In this document: in pieces, positions 8,877 to 17,793 of the stretch | How the letters are laid out: every line of letters begins with the position of its first letter | How positions within the stretch are numbered: the stretch's first letter is position 1 | NCBI GenBank assembly: GCA_934667065.1 | Contig: CAKULD010000005.1 | Span: 124,001 to 188,000, forward strand | Reading direction: 5' to 3' | DNA from: an uncultured Collinsella sp. | Lineage (GTDB): Bacteria; Actinomycetota; Coriobacteriia; Coriobacteriales; Coriobacteriaceae | DNA length: 64,000 nt | Notes under the pieces: generated by a model | The model's database searches: none | The model's input: only the letters and a program-made list of their open reading frames with translations | Told to the model about the DNA's origin: nothing | Program-made: the position numbers and the translations under genes

Positions 8877-9944
8877 CTAATCCTCCGCGTTGTACCCGAA
8901 GCGGCGAATCTGCGCCTCGTCGTCGCGCCAACCGGCCTTGACCTTCACATCCAGTTCCAAAAAGACCTGGGTGCCAAAGATACGCTCAAGGTCACGACGC
9001 GCGTCGATGCCGATATGCTTGATCATCTCGCCACCCTTGCCGATGATGATGCCCTTCTGGCCCTCGCGCTCCACGTATATCGTGGCGTGCACGCGCAGGA
9101 CCTTCTTGGTCTGCTCGAGCGCGTCGCAGATGACGCCCACGGAGTGCGGGATCTCGTCGCGGGTGCGGCGCAGGACCTTCTCGCGCACAAATTCGGCAAC
9201 GAGCGTCTCGTCGGACGCGTCGGTGCCCATATCCTCGGGAAACCAGCGCGGACCCTCGGGCAAAAAGTGCGCGACGGTCTCGATGAACGCATCGACGTTG
9301 AAGTTCTTGACCGACGACGTCACGATTTCGTCGTCGTATTCCATAAGCTCGTGAGCGGCCTTGAGCTGCTCCATAACCTGGGCGGGATCGGCCTCATCGG
9401 CCTTGGTGAGCACCAGGACCTTCTTGCAGCGAGCGCTCTTAACACGCTCGGCGACCCAAGCGTCCCCCCTGCCGATGGGCTTGGTGGCATCGATCAAAAA
9501 CGCGACGACGTCCACGTCGTTGAGCTCAAACAGAGCGCTCTTGTTAAGCTCGGAGCCCAGGCCGTCCTTGGGCTTGTGGATGCCCGGGGTATCGACAAAG
9601 ACCAGCTGGTAGCCGGGGCGGTTAACCACAGCGCGCATACGGCGACGGGTCGTCTGGGCCACCGGGGAGGTGATGGCGACCTTCTTGCCGTAGCAGGCGT
9701 TGAGCAGCGTGGACTTGCCGGCGTTGGGACGACCGACCAGGGCAACAAAGCCGCTGCGGAAGCCCGGCTCAACATCTCCAAAGCCCGCGAGGCTCTCGTC
9801 CTCGTCGCACAGGGCATCGAGCTCCTCATCGCTCATGCCCTCAAACGGGTCAAACTCCTCGACTTCCTCGAACTCCTCGGAATCCACCGCATCCAGGACC
9901 TCGTCGTCCAGAATCTCATCGGCAGGCTGCATATTGTCGGACAT
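8877..9944 (-). CDS. era: GTPase Era
   Basis: Essential GTPase that binds the 3' end of 16S rRNA during 30S assembly. G1 GRPNAGKS is at 71-78, the effector region TTRRRMRAV follows, then G3 DTPG and G4 TKAD. The C-terminal KH domain carries IIIGKGGEMIKHIG. At 355 aa it is longer than the usual roughly 300 aa, because of a strongly acidic N-terminal extension of about 62 residues before the G domain. AAAGGGA precedes the ATG at 9944. It sits in the run mtaB-phoH-ybeY-dgkA-era-recO. Confidence 0.95.
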   Translation of the reverse strand: MSDNMQPADEILDDEVLDAVDSEEFEEVEEFDPFEGMSDEELDALCDEDESLAGFGDVEPGFRSGFVALVGRPNAGKSTLLNACYGKKVAITSPVAQTTRRRMRAVVNRPGYQLVFVDTPGIHKPKDGLGSELNKSALFELNDVDVVAFLIDATKPIGRGDAWVAERVKSARCKKVLVLTKADEADPAQVMEQLKAAHELMEYDDEIVTSSVKNFNVDAFIETVAHFLPEGPRWFPEDMGTDASDETLVAEFVREKVLRRTRDEIPHSVGVICDALEQTKKVLRVHATIYVEREGQKGIIIGKGGEMIKHIGIDARRDLERIFGTQVFLELDVKVKAGWRDDEAQIRRFGYNAED

Positions 9945-9956
9945 GGGAATCCCTTT

Positions 9957-10334
9957 CTAAATAAAGCCGAGCGCGTGGGCAAATACCAAAAGACCCACAA
10001 TCGCGGCGGTAATGGAAAGAACGTAGACGGAGGCCGCGGCGATATCCTTCGCGCGCTTGGCCAGCGGATGCAGCTCCTGGGTTGCCAGGTCGACGATTGC
10101 CTCCATGGCGGTGTTGCACAGCTCGCCGTGAATCACTAGGCCGCAGCAAATAATGACCGTACCCCACTCGGCAATGTCGAGCCCCACGATGCAGCCGGCA
10201 ATGACAGTGCACACGCCGGCCACGAGCATGACCTTAATGTTGCGCTCGGTCTTAACGGCGGTAACGAAGCCCTCCATGGCATAGGAGAACGACTTTAAAA
10301 AGGACGGATGGTCCTTGTTCGATCCGGGAATCAT
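9957..10334 (-). CDS. dgkA: Diacylglycerol/undecaprenol kinase, DgkA family
   Basis: Small membrane kinase that, in Gram-positive bacteria, phosphorylates undecaprenol to recycle the cell-wall lipid carrier. The 125-aa protein has an amphipathic N-terminus (SFSYAMEGFVTAVKTERNIKV) and three membrane helices. The family signature is ELCNTAMEAIVDL. Its place between ybeY and era is conserved in many Firmicutes and Actinobacteria. Substrate (undecaprenol rather than diacylglycerol) is inferred from the phylum, not seen in the sequence. Confidence 0.9.
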   Translation of the reverse strand: MIPGSNKDHPSFLKSFSYAMEGFVTAVKTERNIKVMLVAGVCTVIAGCIVGLDIAEWGTVIICCGLVIHGELCNTAMEAIVDLATQELHPLAKRAKDIAAASVYVLSITAAIVGLLVFAHALGFI

Positions 10335-10343
10335 AGACGGCTC

Positions 10344-10853
10344 CTAGTCGTGGGCATGGTTGGTGATGGGACCGACGTGAACGAGCTTGGGATCCTCACC
10401 GCGCTCGAGCGCCAGATCGCGCAGGATAGCGTCCTCGCGCGCCTCCATGACCTCGGCCTCGTCGTCCTCAATATGATCGTAGCCTAGCAGGTGAAGCATG
10501 CCGTGCACGAGCATCAGGCGGCACTCGTCGGCGGGGCTGTTGCCAAAACCGGGGGCTTGGCGGGCAATGACCTGCGGGGCCAGGATAATATCGCCGAGCT
10601 CGAGCGTCTCATCGGCAGGGATATCCTCGTCAAAAGCCGAGTCGCACTCAAACGAGAGCACGTCGGTCGTGCGATCGATACCGCGCCATTCGTGGTTGAG
10701 CTCATGCATCTCGTCCTCATCGACATACGAAAGGGAGATCTCGACCTCACGCTCAACGCCCTCAGCGGCAAGTACAACCTCGCAGATGTGCTCTACCTCG
10801 GGGGCTTCGAGCAGCGTATCGAGCTCGGCATCGTTGCTGATCAATACACTCAA
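10344..10853 (-). CDS. ybeY: Endoribonuclease YbeY (rRNA maturation factor)
   Basis: Zinc-dependent RNase needed for 16S 3'-end maturation and ribosome quality control. The zinc site HGMLHLLGYDH is near residues 115-125 of 169. The preceding RTTDVLSFE segment is also characteristic. Translation most likely begins at a TTG (10853), since AAAGGAG lies five bases upstream; this start overlaps the phoH stop by four bases, suggesting coupling. Confidence 0.94.
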   Translation of the reverse strand: MSVLISNDAELDTLLEAPEVEHICEVVLAAEGVEREVEISLSYVDEDEMHELNHEWRGIDRTTDVLSFECDSAFDEDIPADETLELGDIILAPQVIARQAPGFGNSPADECRLMLVHGMLHLLGYDHIEDDEAEVMEAREDAILRDLALERGEDPKLVHVGPITNHAHD

Positions 10854-11836
10854 CGGGACTCCTTTCGGTCGCGTGCACGCTGCTCGCGCGCATCGTCGTA
10901 TGCATCATAGGCCTCAACGATACGGCCCAGAAGGGCATGGCGCACCACATCGGCGCGTTCCAGGTGCGAAAACGCCACATCGTCGACGCGGCCCAAAATC
11001 CGCTCGACATCGGCCAGACCGCCGCGACGACCCACCAGGTCGCGCTGACTCAGATCGCCGGTGATCACGAATTTGGAATTAAAGCCCAGACGCGTCAGGA
11101 ACATCTTCATCTGCTCGGGCGTCGTGTTTTGCGCCTCGTCGAGCACCACGAAGGCATCACTCAGCGTGCGACCGCGCATATAGGCGAGCGGGGCGATCTC
11201 GATCACGCCACGCTCCATAAGCTCATCGGTGCGCTCGCGATCCATCATGTCAAAAAGGGCATCGTAGAGCGGGCGCATGTAAGGGTCGATCTTTTCCTCG
11301 AGGGTGCCGGGCAAGAAGCCCAGGTTCTCCCCCGCCTCGACAACGGGGCGCGTCAGGATCAGGCGACCCACCTCGTGACGTTTGAGCGCGGCGACGGCGA
11401 GCGCCATGGCCAGATAGGTCTTACCGGTGCCGGCAGGACCGAGGCCAAACGTGATGGTATGAGAGCGGATGGCATCCACATAGCGCTTTTGACCGAGCGT
11501 CTTAGGGCGGATGACGCGGCCGCGATACGACAACAACACGTCATCGCGCAGCGACGACGCATCATGCTCACCATCGCGCAGGACGGCTAGGCAGCGCGAG
11601 ACATCGTCAGCAGAAAGCGTGCGGCCGGCAGCCGCCTCGCGAAAGGCATGTTCGAAAAAACGCGCTACCAGCTCGACCTCGTCCGGATCGCCGCTCACGG
11701 CAATGCTATCGCCGCGGGCAACCACATGGGAGCGCACTAAGTTCTCGAGCGCGCGAAGGACACCGTCGCCGGCACCCAAAACGCGCGAGGGGTCAATCCC
11801 CTCGGGAACGGTAAGTCTAATCTTCGAGGCTTCCAT
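10850..11836 (-). CDS. phoH: PhoH-like ATPase
   Basis: Cytoplasmic P-loop ATPase of the PhoH/YbeZ family, a partner of YbeY in ribosome and RNA metabolism. Walker A GPAGTGKTYLA and Walker B FVVLDEAQN are clear; the N-terminal 100 residues form the usual small KH-like region. The start at 11836 (MEASKIRL) follows GGGAGG and overlaps the end of mtaB by 20 nt. Length 328 aa is typical. Confidence 0.93.
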   Translation of the reverse strand: MEASKIRLTVPEGIDPSRVLGAGDGVLRALENLVRSHVVARGDSIAVSGDPDEVELVARFFEHAFREAAAGRTLSADDVSRCLAVLRDGEHDASSLRDDVLLSYRGRVIRPKTLGQKRYVDAIRSHTITFGLGPAGTGKTYLAMALAVAALKRHEVGRLILTRPVVEAGENLGFLPGTLEEKIDPYMRPLYDALFDMMDRERTDELMERGVIEIAPLAYMRGRTLSDAFVVLDEAQNTTPEQMKMFLTRLGFNSKFVITGDLSQRDLVGRRGGLADVERILGRVDDVAFSHLERADVVRHALLGRIVEAYDAYDDAREQRARDRKESR

Positions 11837-13109
11837 GAACCTCCCTGCGTGCATGGACCAAGCCGGAATCATCGACTCCGATGATAGCAACATCGAGCAG
11901 GCACGGGGCTGTGAGTCCACAGGTATCATCAAGACGGGCATGATGGAACGAGCCGAGCGTCAGGGTGTCACCGTACTCAAGCACGGCGCGCTCGACGGTG
12001 CCCACGCGACGACGGGCATCGGCAATAGCGAGCTCCTGTGCTGCGGCACGCATACGACGGCTACGCTCGGCCATGACCTCGGGGGCCACCTGGTCGGGCA
12101 TGTCGGCGGCAAGGGTGCCGGGACGCTTGCTATAGCGGAACACGTGCATGCGCGAGAAGCCCACGCGACGGCACAGTGCCAGCGACTCCTCGAACTCCTC
12201 GTCCGTCTCGCCGGGAAAACCAACGATAACGTCGCACGAAAGAGACGCCTGCGGAAGGTTGGCACGAATCATACGCACCGTGTCCTCAAAGGCCTCGGCG
12301 CTATAGGGACGTCCCATTCGATGCAGGGTCGCCGTGCAACCAGACTGCACCGGCAGATGCAAAAACGGGGCGATACGCTGCGGATAGCGCGCCATCACCT
12401 TAAGCAGGCGCTCGGAAATATCCATGGGTTCGACCGAAGAGATACGCACGTGGGCAATCTCGGTGCGCTCCATGATTGCCTCGAGCAGCTCGTCGATCTC
12501 AACATGCTCGTCGGTCGCGCTCTTGCCGTCATAGGCGCCCAGGTTCACGCCAGTCAGCACCACTTCGGGCACGCCGGCCTCCTGCGCCTCGCGCACCTGG
12601 TCGAGCACGGACTCGACGGGCACGGAGCGCTCGGGGCCGCGGGCCTTCCACACGATGCAGTAGGTGCAGCGATGGTTGCAGCCATCCTGGATCTTCACGC
12701 CCAGGCGCGAGCGACCGAGCGCGTCGACCACATCGCCTTCGCTGCAGGCGGGCACGCTATCGGATTCGACGCCCAGTACCTCGCAGACGCGCTCGGCGAC
12801 GTCAATCTTGGACGGCTCGGCGATCACACGGTCCGAGAGCTCCAGCAGCTCCTCGGGGTGCAGGTTGACCACACAGCCGGTGACGACCACGTAGGGCTCA
12901 CCCGGATAGGCAAGCGCGTGACGGACGGCCTTGCGGGTCTTGGCCTCAGCCTCGCCCGTCACGGCGCAGGTATTGATGACGATCAGCTCGGCATCCTGGG
13001 GCTCCACCATCGCAAAGCCCAGGCGCATAAGATCGGCAGTGATACGGTCGGACTCAACCCGGTTGACACGGCAGCCGAGGTTGACGACAGAAATATGGGG
13101 TGCGAGCAC
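11817..13109 (-). CDS. mtaB: tRNA threonylcarbamoyladenosine methylthiotransferase MtaB
   Basis: Radical-SAM enzyme that methylthiolates t6A37 in tRNA. The N-terminal UPF0004 domain supplies three cysteines (NLGCRVN, NTCAVT, TGCVVN) for one 4Fe-4S cluster. The radical-SAM motif CNHRCTYC is near residue 145, and a TRAM-like C-terminus follows (430 aa). The NLGCRVN form and length favour MtaB over MiaB or RimO. The GTG start at 13109 has AAGGAG closely upstream. dnaJ ends nine bases before it. Confidence 0.92.
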   Translation of the reverse strand: MLAPHISVVNLGCRVNRVESDRITADLMRLGFAMVEPQDAELIVINTCAVTGEAEAKTRKAVRHALAYPGEPYVVVTGCVVNLHPEELLELSDRVIAEPSKIDVAERVCEVLGVESDSVPACSEGDVVDALGRSRLGVKIQDGCNHRCTYCIVWKARGPERSVPVESVLDQVREAQEAGVPEVVLTGVNLGAYDGKSATDEHVEIDELLEAIMERTEIAHVRISSVEPMDISERLLKVMARYPQRIAPFLHLPVQSGCTATLHRMGRPYSAEAFEDTVRMIRANLPQASLSCDVIVGFPGETDEEFEESLALCRRVGFSRMHVFRYSKRPGTLAADMPDQVAPEVMAERSRRMRAAAQELAIADARRRVGTVERAVLEYGDTLTLGSFHHARLDDTCGLTAPCLLDVAIIGVDDSGLVHARREVHGSLED

Positions 13110-13118
13110 ACGGGCTCC

Positions 13119-14267
13119 TTAATCGAGGATGTCGTCGAGGGCACTCTTGATGCGGTCAGTCACAGACTTCTTACCGGATGTGACGTCATCGCCCATCTCG
13201 TCGGCAAAGGCGCGAAGAAGCTCACGCTGCTTGTTAGAAAGATTGGTGGGAACGACCACGCGCAGCTGCACGATCAGGCGGCCGCGCGAGCCGCCACCGC
13301 CAATGCGGGGCATACCGTAGTTGTTCACGCTCACGGTGTCACCGTACTGCGCACCGGCAGGGACCGTCACCTTAACGACCTCATCGGGCATGATGCCCTC
13401 GACCTCAATCTCGCAACCAAGTGCGGCCTGCGCAATCGAGATATCGCTCACCAGGTACAGGTCATCGCCATTGCGCTTAAAGCGCTCATGGTCGGCGACA
13501 CGCACGTTGACGATCAAATCGCCCGAGGGCTCGCCGCGAAGGCCGGCCTCGCCAAAACCGCTCACACGCAGCTGACGACCGGTCGAGACGCCGGCGGGAA
13601 TATCGATGTCGATCTTTTCGTGCGAAGGCGTGCGGCCCTGGCCATCGCAGGTCTCGCAGGGGTGGTCGATGACCGTGCCCTCACCATGGCAGTCGGGGCA
13701 GGGAGAGGAAGACTGAACCTGGCCCAGGAACGAACGCTGGACCGTGGTGACATAACCCGTGCCATGGCAGCGGCTGCACTGCTTTTCGGTCGCACCCTCG
13801 GCCCTACCGGTACCGTTACAGTCATCGCAGGGGGCCAGGCGATCATAGCTGATCGTCTTTTTGCAGCCGAGCGCCGCCTCTTCGAGCGTCACCGAAAGCG
13901 AGATAGCCATATCGCGACCGCGACGACGCTCACGACGGCTACGGGCGCCGCCACCGGCGCCACCGCCAAAGAACGACGAGAACAGGTCATCCATGCCCAT
14001 GCCGCCAAAGATATCGTTGATGTCGACATAGCCAGAGCCACCAGGGCCGTCAGCGGTGCCGTAACGGTCATAGTTAGCGCGCTTCTGTTCGTCAGAAAGA
14101 ACGGAATAGGCTTCGTTGAGCTCCTTGAACTTGGCCTCGGCCTCGGGGTCGTCCGAAACATCCGGGTGTACGGTACGGGCCTTCTTTAGAAACGCGCGCT
14201 TGATCGTCCGCGCGTCGGCATCCTTGTCGACGCCAAGTACCTCGTAGTAATCCCTATTTTCCGACAC
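13119..14267 (-). CDS. dnaJ: Chaperone protein DnaJ
   Basis: Hsp40 co-chaperone stimulating DnaK. J domain residues 1-65 with HPD (TVHPDVSD), a Gly/Phe stretch (GGMGMDDLFSSFFGGG), four zinc repeats CDDCNGTG, CSRCHGTG, CPDCHGEG and CETCDGQG, then both C-terminal substrate domains. The GTG at 14267 (VSENRDYYEVLG) follows GGAAGGA by seven bases and fits the family start. It lies directly after a second, membrane-type J protein. I see no CIRCE or HAIR operator upstream. Confidence 0.95.
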   Translation of the reverse strand: MSENRDYYEVLGVDKDADARTIKRAFLKKARTVHPDVSDDPEAEAKFKELNEAYSVLSDEQKRANYDRYGTADGPGGSGYVDINDIFGGMGMDDLFSSFFGGGAGGGARSRRERRRGRDMAISLSVTLEEAALGCKKTISYDRLAPCDDCNGTGRAEGATEKQCSRCHGTGYVTTVQRSFLGQVQSSSPCPDCHGEGTVIDHPCETCDGQGRTPSHEKIDIDIPAGVSTGRQLRVSGFGEAGLRGEPSGDLIVNVRVADHERFKRNGDDLYLVSDISIAQAALGCEIEVEGIMPDEVVKVTVPAGAQYGDTVSVNNYGMPRIGGGGSRGRLIVQLRVVVPTNLSNKQRELLRAFADEMGDDVTSGKKSVTDRIKSALDDILD

Positions 14268-14348
14268 GACCGAATCCTTCCGACTTTCATTATTGTCACA
14301 GTGCGTCCTATACCCAAGCTGGGCAGATCGCAAACAGTACGCTTAATG

Positions 14349-15452
14349 TTATTGCATTCCGTAGGGCGAAAGCATGGCACGCTGAGAGCAGCTTGCGAAC
14401 CATACCGACACGAGTGCAAACATAAATCCGTTGGCGAAACCATTGGCAAACTGCGTCGCGCCGCGCTTCCACCACAGCAGGCTTCGGTGAAGCACGCCAT
14501 CCGAGAGCACCATAAACAGGCCCATGGCAAACGGAATGAAGCACATCATGGCAAAGGCCGAGAACACGCCCGAAATGGCCGACAGCACCAAGAACGGCGC
14601 GATGATGCCCATGAGGTAAAAGCCGGTGCGCGCTTTGCCTTCCAGGCGCTCGGCCTCAACGTGGGCGCGGCCGACCAAGTCACCGCCCGAAGCACCGTTC
14701 GTGCCGGCGTGGCCCATGTTGGGGATACGCACTTCGTCTCCGTCGTGGGTGCCGGCGGGGAACTCGATCGTCTGCTCGGAGGTCACGCGGGTACGGCCGC
14801 TGCCACCGCAATCGGGGCACGGGTCGGCCACGACCTTGCCGGAACCGCCGCACTCGGGACAGACCGACTGGAACGTGCCGGCGCCGAACAGGAAGGACAG
14901 GTCGACATCGATATGGCCTCGACCGCCGCAGCTCGGACAGGTATGGGCATGCTCGGACGAAACGGAGCCCGATCCTCCGCAATGGCCGCAAGTATCGTAA
15001 TGCGCATAGCGCACGGTCTTACGGGCGCCTTCCTTTGCCTCCTTGGCGTCGAGCTTAATGTCGACGACCACGTTGGCGCCGTTCTCGGGGTTGTACGCAG
15101 CCTGACCGCGACGCGGCTGGCCCCAAGCACCGCCGAAGGGAAAACCGCCCTCAAAGGGATTGCCATAGCCTGTGTTGCCAGCATAGCCGCCGCCATAGGG
15201 TGAAGCCGACGGTGCACCGGCAAAGGGATTCCCCGAGCGCATGGCGTCGTAACGCGCACGCTTCTGCTCATCCGAAAGCACGGCATAGGCCTCGGAAACC
15301 TCTTTAAACTTTTCCTCGGCATCCGGCTCCTTGTTAACGTCCGGATGGAGTTTGCGGGCCTTTTGCTGGAAGGCCTTTTGAATATCACGCGAGGTGGCGT
15401 CCTTGGAGACACCCAGGATCTCGTAGTAATCTTTTTCGTTCATCGTCGCCAT
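14349..15452 (-). CDS. DnaJ-type protein with C-terminal membrane segments
   Basis: A second J-domain protein (367 aa) with a canonical J domain (MNEKDYYEILG, HPD in LHPDVNK). A Gly/Tyr-rich linker with GNPF motifs follows, then a full four-repeat zinc domain (CGHCGGSG, CPSCGGRG, CPECGGSG, CPDCGGSG) and the first half of the substrate domain up to about residue 265. The second half is replaced by about 100 hydrophobic residues predicting two to four membrane helices (GIIAPFLVLSAISGVFSAFA and onward). It would thus be a membrane-anchored Hsp40. Start at 15452 by GGAGG nine bases upstream. Client and partner are unknown; pairing with the neighbouring DnaJ is inference. Confidence 0.82.
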   Translation of the reverse strand: MATMNEKDYYEILGVSKDATSRDIQKAFQQKARKLHPDVNKEPDAEEKFKEVSEAYAVLSDEQKRARYDAMRSGNPFAGAPSASPYGGGYAGNTGYGNPFEGGFPFGGAWGQPRRGQAAYNPENGANVVVDIKLDAKEAKEGARKTVRYAHYDTCGHCGGSGSVSSEHAHTCPSCGGRGHIDVDLSFLFGAGTFQSVCPECGGSGKVVADPCPDCGGSGRTRVTSEQTIEFPAGTHDGDEVRIPNMGHAGTNGASGGDLVGRAHVEAERLEGKARTGFYLMGIIAPFLVLSAISGVFSAFAMMCFIPFAMGLFMVLSDGVLHRSLLWWKRGATQFANGFANGFMFALVSVWFASCSQRAMLSPYGMQ

Positions 15453-15510
15453 GCGCGGCAACCTCCTGCTCACAGCAGCGTATATATTGCGGTAATTCTA
15501 CCCGAGCGGC

Positions 15511-16743
15511 CTAAGCTAGACCCCAAAACAGCTCGAACAGAACATTTCCATCGAGCCAGCCCAAGTGGGTCGGCGCCAGATGAGCGCGGGTGCGACCCAC
15601 GATGACGTCGGCCGATGTGACGGAGCCCACATAGGGATCGTCGGCGTCTGGCACCCAGACGGCAAGCCCAAGCTCAAGGGCGCGGTCACAGGCCGCTGTC
15701 AGTTCGTCCACGGGAATCACGTCCGCCGCGCGAACCAGCAGATCGGACCCCACGCCACGCGTCATACGGCAGGCGAGCATCAGGTCCTCGGCCACCGCCT
15801 CGCACCGCGAAAGATACTCGGCCTCAAAAGTCGACGCAGCATCATCGCGCTGTACCAAGCGCACGCGATGCGCGTCACCACGAGGCGAAACGCCGGGAAA
15901 CAGCTCGGCCAAGCGATCGAAATCCTCGGCGTCGAGCATCCCTGCGGCAGACCGACCAATACCCAAATAACCCTGGCCGGTCCAGTAGGCAATGTTATGG
16001 GCGCATTCGTGTCCATTGAGCGCATAGCTCGCCACCTCATAGGGGTGGTAGCAAGCAGCACTCAGGCGATCGCGCGCCACATCCATACAGGCAGCTTGAA
16101 AATCCTCATCGGGCTCAAGCGACTCATCGCGGCATGCCATGCGGAAGAGCGGCGTGCCTTCCTCAAGCGTGAGCGGGTAAACCGACACATGATGCGGAGC
16201 CGCCGCAAGCACGCCATCGAGCGTGCGTTGCCAACTCGCAGCCGTCTGTCCGGGAAGCCCGCACATGAGGTCGCACGACACGTCAAGCCCCGCGTCTTTG
16301 ACAGCCGCGATGGCCGCGAGGGCCCGCTCGGCATCGTGGATGCGGCCGATAGCGGCAAGCTCGTCATTATCGAGCGTTTGCACGCCAAGTGAAATGCGCG
16401 TGACACCCGCCACGGCAAGGGCTTCTGCAAGCTCGGCAGTCAGCGACTCGGGATTGGCCTCGCAAGTAAACTCAACGGGCTTGCACCGTATGGAGATGCG
16501 CCGGGCAAGTTCCATCAGGCGCTCCCCCGCCAGCGACGGCGTGCCGCCGCCCACGTAGACGGTGCAGACCTGCTCAAGCGCCCCGACGTCGCCAAAGGCA
16601 TCGAGACGCGCGTACAGCTGCTCAAAATAGGCATCGAGCGCAGCATTCAGATCGCACGGGGCAAAGCTGCGCGAGTCAAAATCGCAATAGCGGCACTTTT
16701 GAGCGCAAAACGGTACGTGCACGTACAGCGCGGTAACGGCCAC
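15511..16743 (-). CDS. hemW: Radical SAM heme chaperone HemW-like protein
   Basis: Related to coproporphyrinogen III oxidase HemN, but with the HemW arrangement CAQKCRYCDF near residue 13, YVGGGTPS, and the HNIAYWTGQGYLGIG segment. HemW binds heme and delivers it to respiratory enzymes. Whether the function holds in an organism that may lack heme synthesis is unknown. 410 aa, starting at a GTG (16743) with GGAGG eight bases upstream inside the end of the dus gene. The hemW-lepA vicinity is conserved in many Gram-positive genomes. Confidence 0.88.
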   Translation of the reverse strand: MAVTALYVHVPFCAQKCRYCDFDSRSFAPCDLNAALDAYFEQLYARLDAFGDVGALEQVCTVYVGGGTPSLAGERLMELARRISIRCKPVEFTCEANPESLTAELAEALAVAGVTRISLGVQTLDNDELAAIGRIHDAERALAAIAAVKDAGLDVSCDLMCGLPGQTAASWQRTLDGVLAAAPHHVSVYPLTLEEGTPLFRMACRDESLEPDEDFQAACMDVARDRLSAACYHPYEVASYALNGHECAHNIAYWTGQGYLGIGRSAAGMLDAEDFDRLAELFPGVSPRGDAHRVRLVQRDDAASTFEAEYLSRCEAVAEDLMLACRMTRGVGSDLLVRAADVIPVDELTAACDRALELGLAVWVPDADDPYVGSVTSADVIVGRTRAHLAPTHLGWLDGNVLFELFWGLA

Positions 16744-16745
16744 CC

Positions 16746-17789
16746 TTAGGCCTCCAGAGGATGCGCGGGCACCGACTCGCCGGCGGCAAGCGCTGCCTCA
16801 CAGGCCACCACATCGTGCTCGATATCATCGACCAGCGCCATAAACTCCTCATACGTAGAGCAGCGCACCACCTGGGCGCGCCAGGCGGCGGCATGGGGCA
16901 TGCCTTTGAGATACCAGCTCGCGTACGTACGGGCACGCGACATGAGCGGCAACAGCTCGTGCGTGAGCGTCAGGTGCTCGCGCAGGGCGTCCAGGCGCTC
17001 GACCGAGCTGCGCGACGGCACCGGCGTGCCATCGAGTGCAAGGGCTCGCGCATCGCCAAACACCCACGGATTGCCGTAGATGCCGCGTGCGATAAACACC
17101 GCGCTGGCGCCCGAGCTGCTCAGATGTTCAGCCGCATCCTCGGCAGAGAACACATCGCCCGAGCCGATCACGGGAATCTCGACCGCGTCGGCGACCTCAT
17201 CGACGACCGACCAATCGGCCTGGCCTGTATAGAGCTGCGTGGCACAACGACCGTGAACGGCAACTGCGGCGGCGCCGACGCCCTCGAGCATCTGGGCAAA
17301 CGTCGCGGCATTGCGGTCCTCGGCATAAAAGCCCTTGCGGATCTTTACGGTCACGGGCACATGCGCCGCACCCACCGCCGCCTCGACGATCTTCTCGGCC
17401 AGATCGGGCGTGCGCATGAGCGCCGAGCCCTCGCCCTTGGTAACGACCTTACGGGCGGGACAGGCCATGTTGATATCGATGAGCGACAGGCGATCGCCCA
17501 CGCGCTCCTCGACGGCAGCGACGGCGCTCGCAAACTGATCGGGTTTGGAGCCAAAGAGTTGCACGCAAATCTGCTGCTCCTCGTCGGCCGGCAGCACCAG
17601 GCGCCACGTCTTATTGCTGGCATAGGCAAGGCCCGCCACGCTCACCATCTCGCTGTAGGCAAGGTTGGCACCGCGACGGCGACACATGATGCGATAGGCG
17701 GGGTCGGTTACGCCCGCCATGGGAGCCATAAGGAACGGCTGCTCGGCATACGCGCCCAGCAGCCGCTTGCTGTATTCAGAAAGCGCCAT
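16746..17789 (-). CDS. dusB: tRNA-dihydrouridine synthase
   Basis: FMN-dependent reductase converting uridine to dihydrouridine in tRNA. The TIM barrel shows APMAGVTDPAYR at the N-terminus, the catalytic cysteine in INMACPARKV, and phosphate-binding GSGDVFSAEDA plus IARGIYGNPWVF. 347 aa. It fits the DusB clade best, but the exact tRNA position modified cannot be decided from sequence. Four bases separate it from lepA and two from hemW, so all three are probably co-transcribed. Confidence 0.9.
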   Translation of the reverse strand: MALSEYSKRLLGAYAEQPFLMAPMAGVTDPAYRIMCRRRGANLAYSEMVSVAGLAYASNKTWRLVLPADEEQQICVQLFGSKPDQFASAVAAVEERVGDRLSLIDINMACPARKVVTKGEGSALMRTPDLAEKIVEAAVGAAHVPVTVKIRKGFYAEDRNAATFAQMLEGVGAAAVAVHGRCATQLYTGQADWSVVDEVADAVEIPVIGSGDVFSAEDAAEHLSSSGASAVFIARGIYGNPWVFGDARALALDGTPVPSRSSVERLDALREHLTLTHELLPLMSRARTYASWYLKGMPHAAAWRAQVVRCSTYEEFMALVDDIEHDVVACEAALAAGESVPAHPLEA

Positions 17790-17793
17790 GAAC

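Noticed and set aside
11511..14189. 892-codon plus-strand frame across phoH, mtaB and dnaJ
   Set aside because: Shadow frame over three conserved genes on the other strand.
14268..14348. Heat-shock operator (CIRCE or HAIR) before dnaJ
   Set aside because: No TTAGCACTC/GAGTGCTAA or CTTGAGT/ACTCAAG repeat is present; only ordinary sequence with a weak TATAGG.
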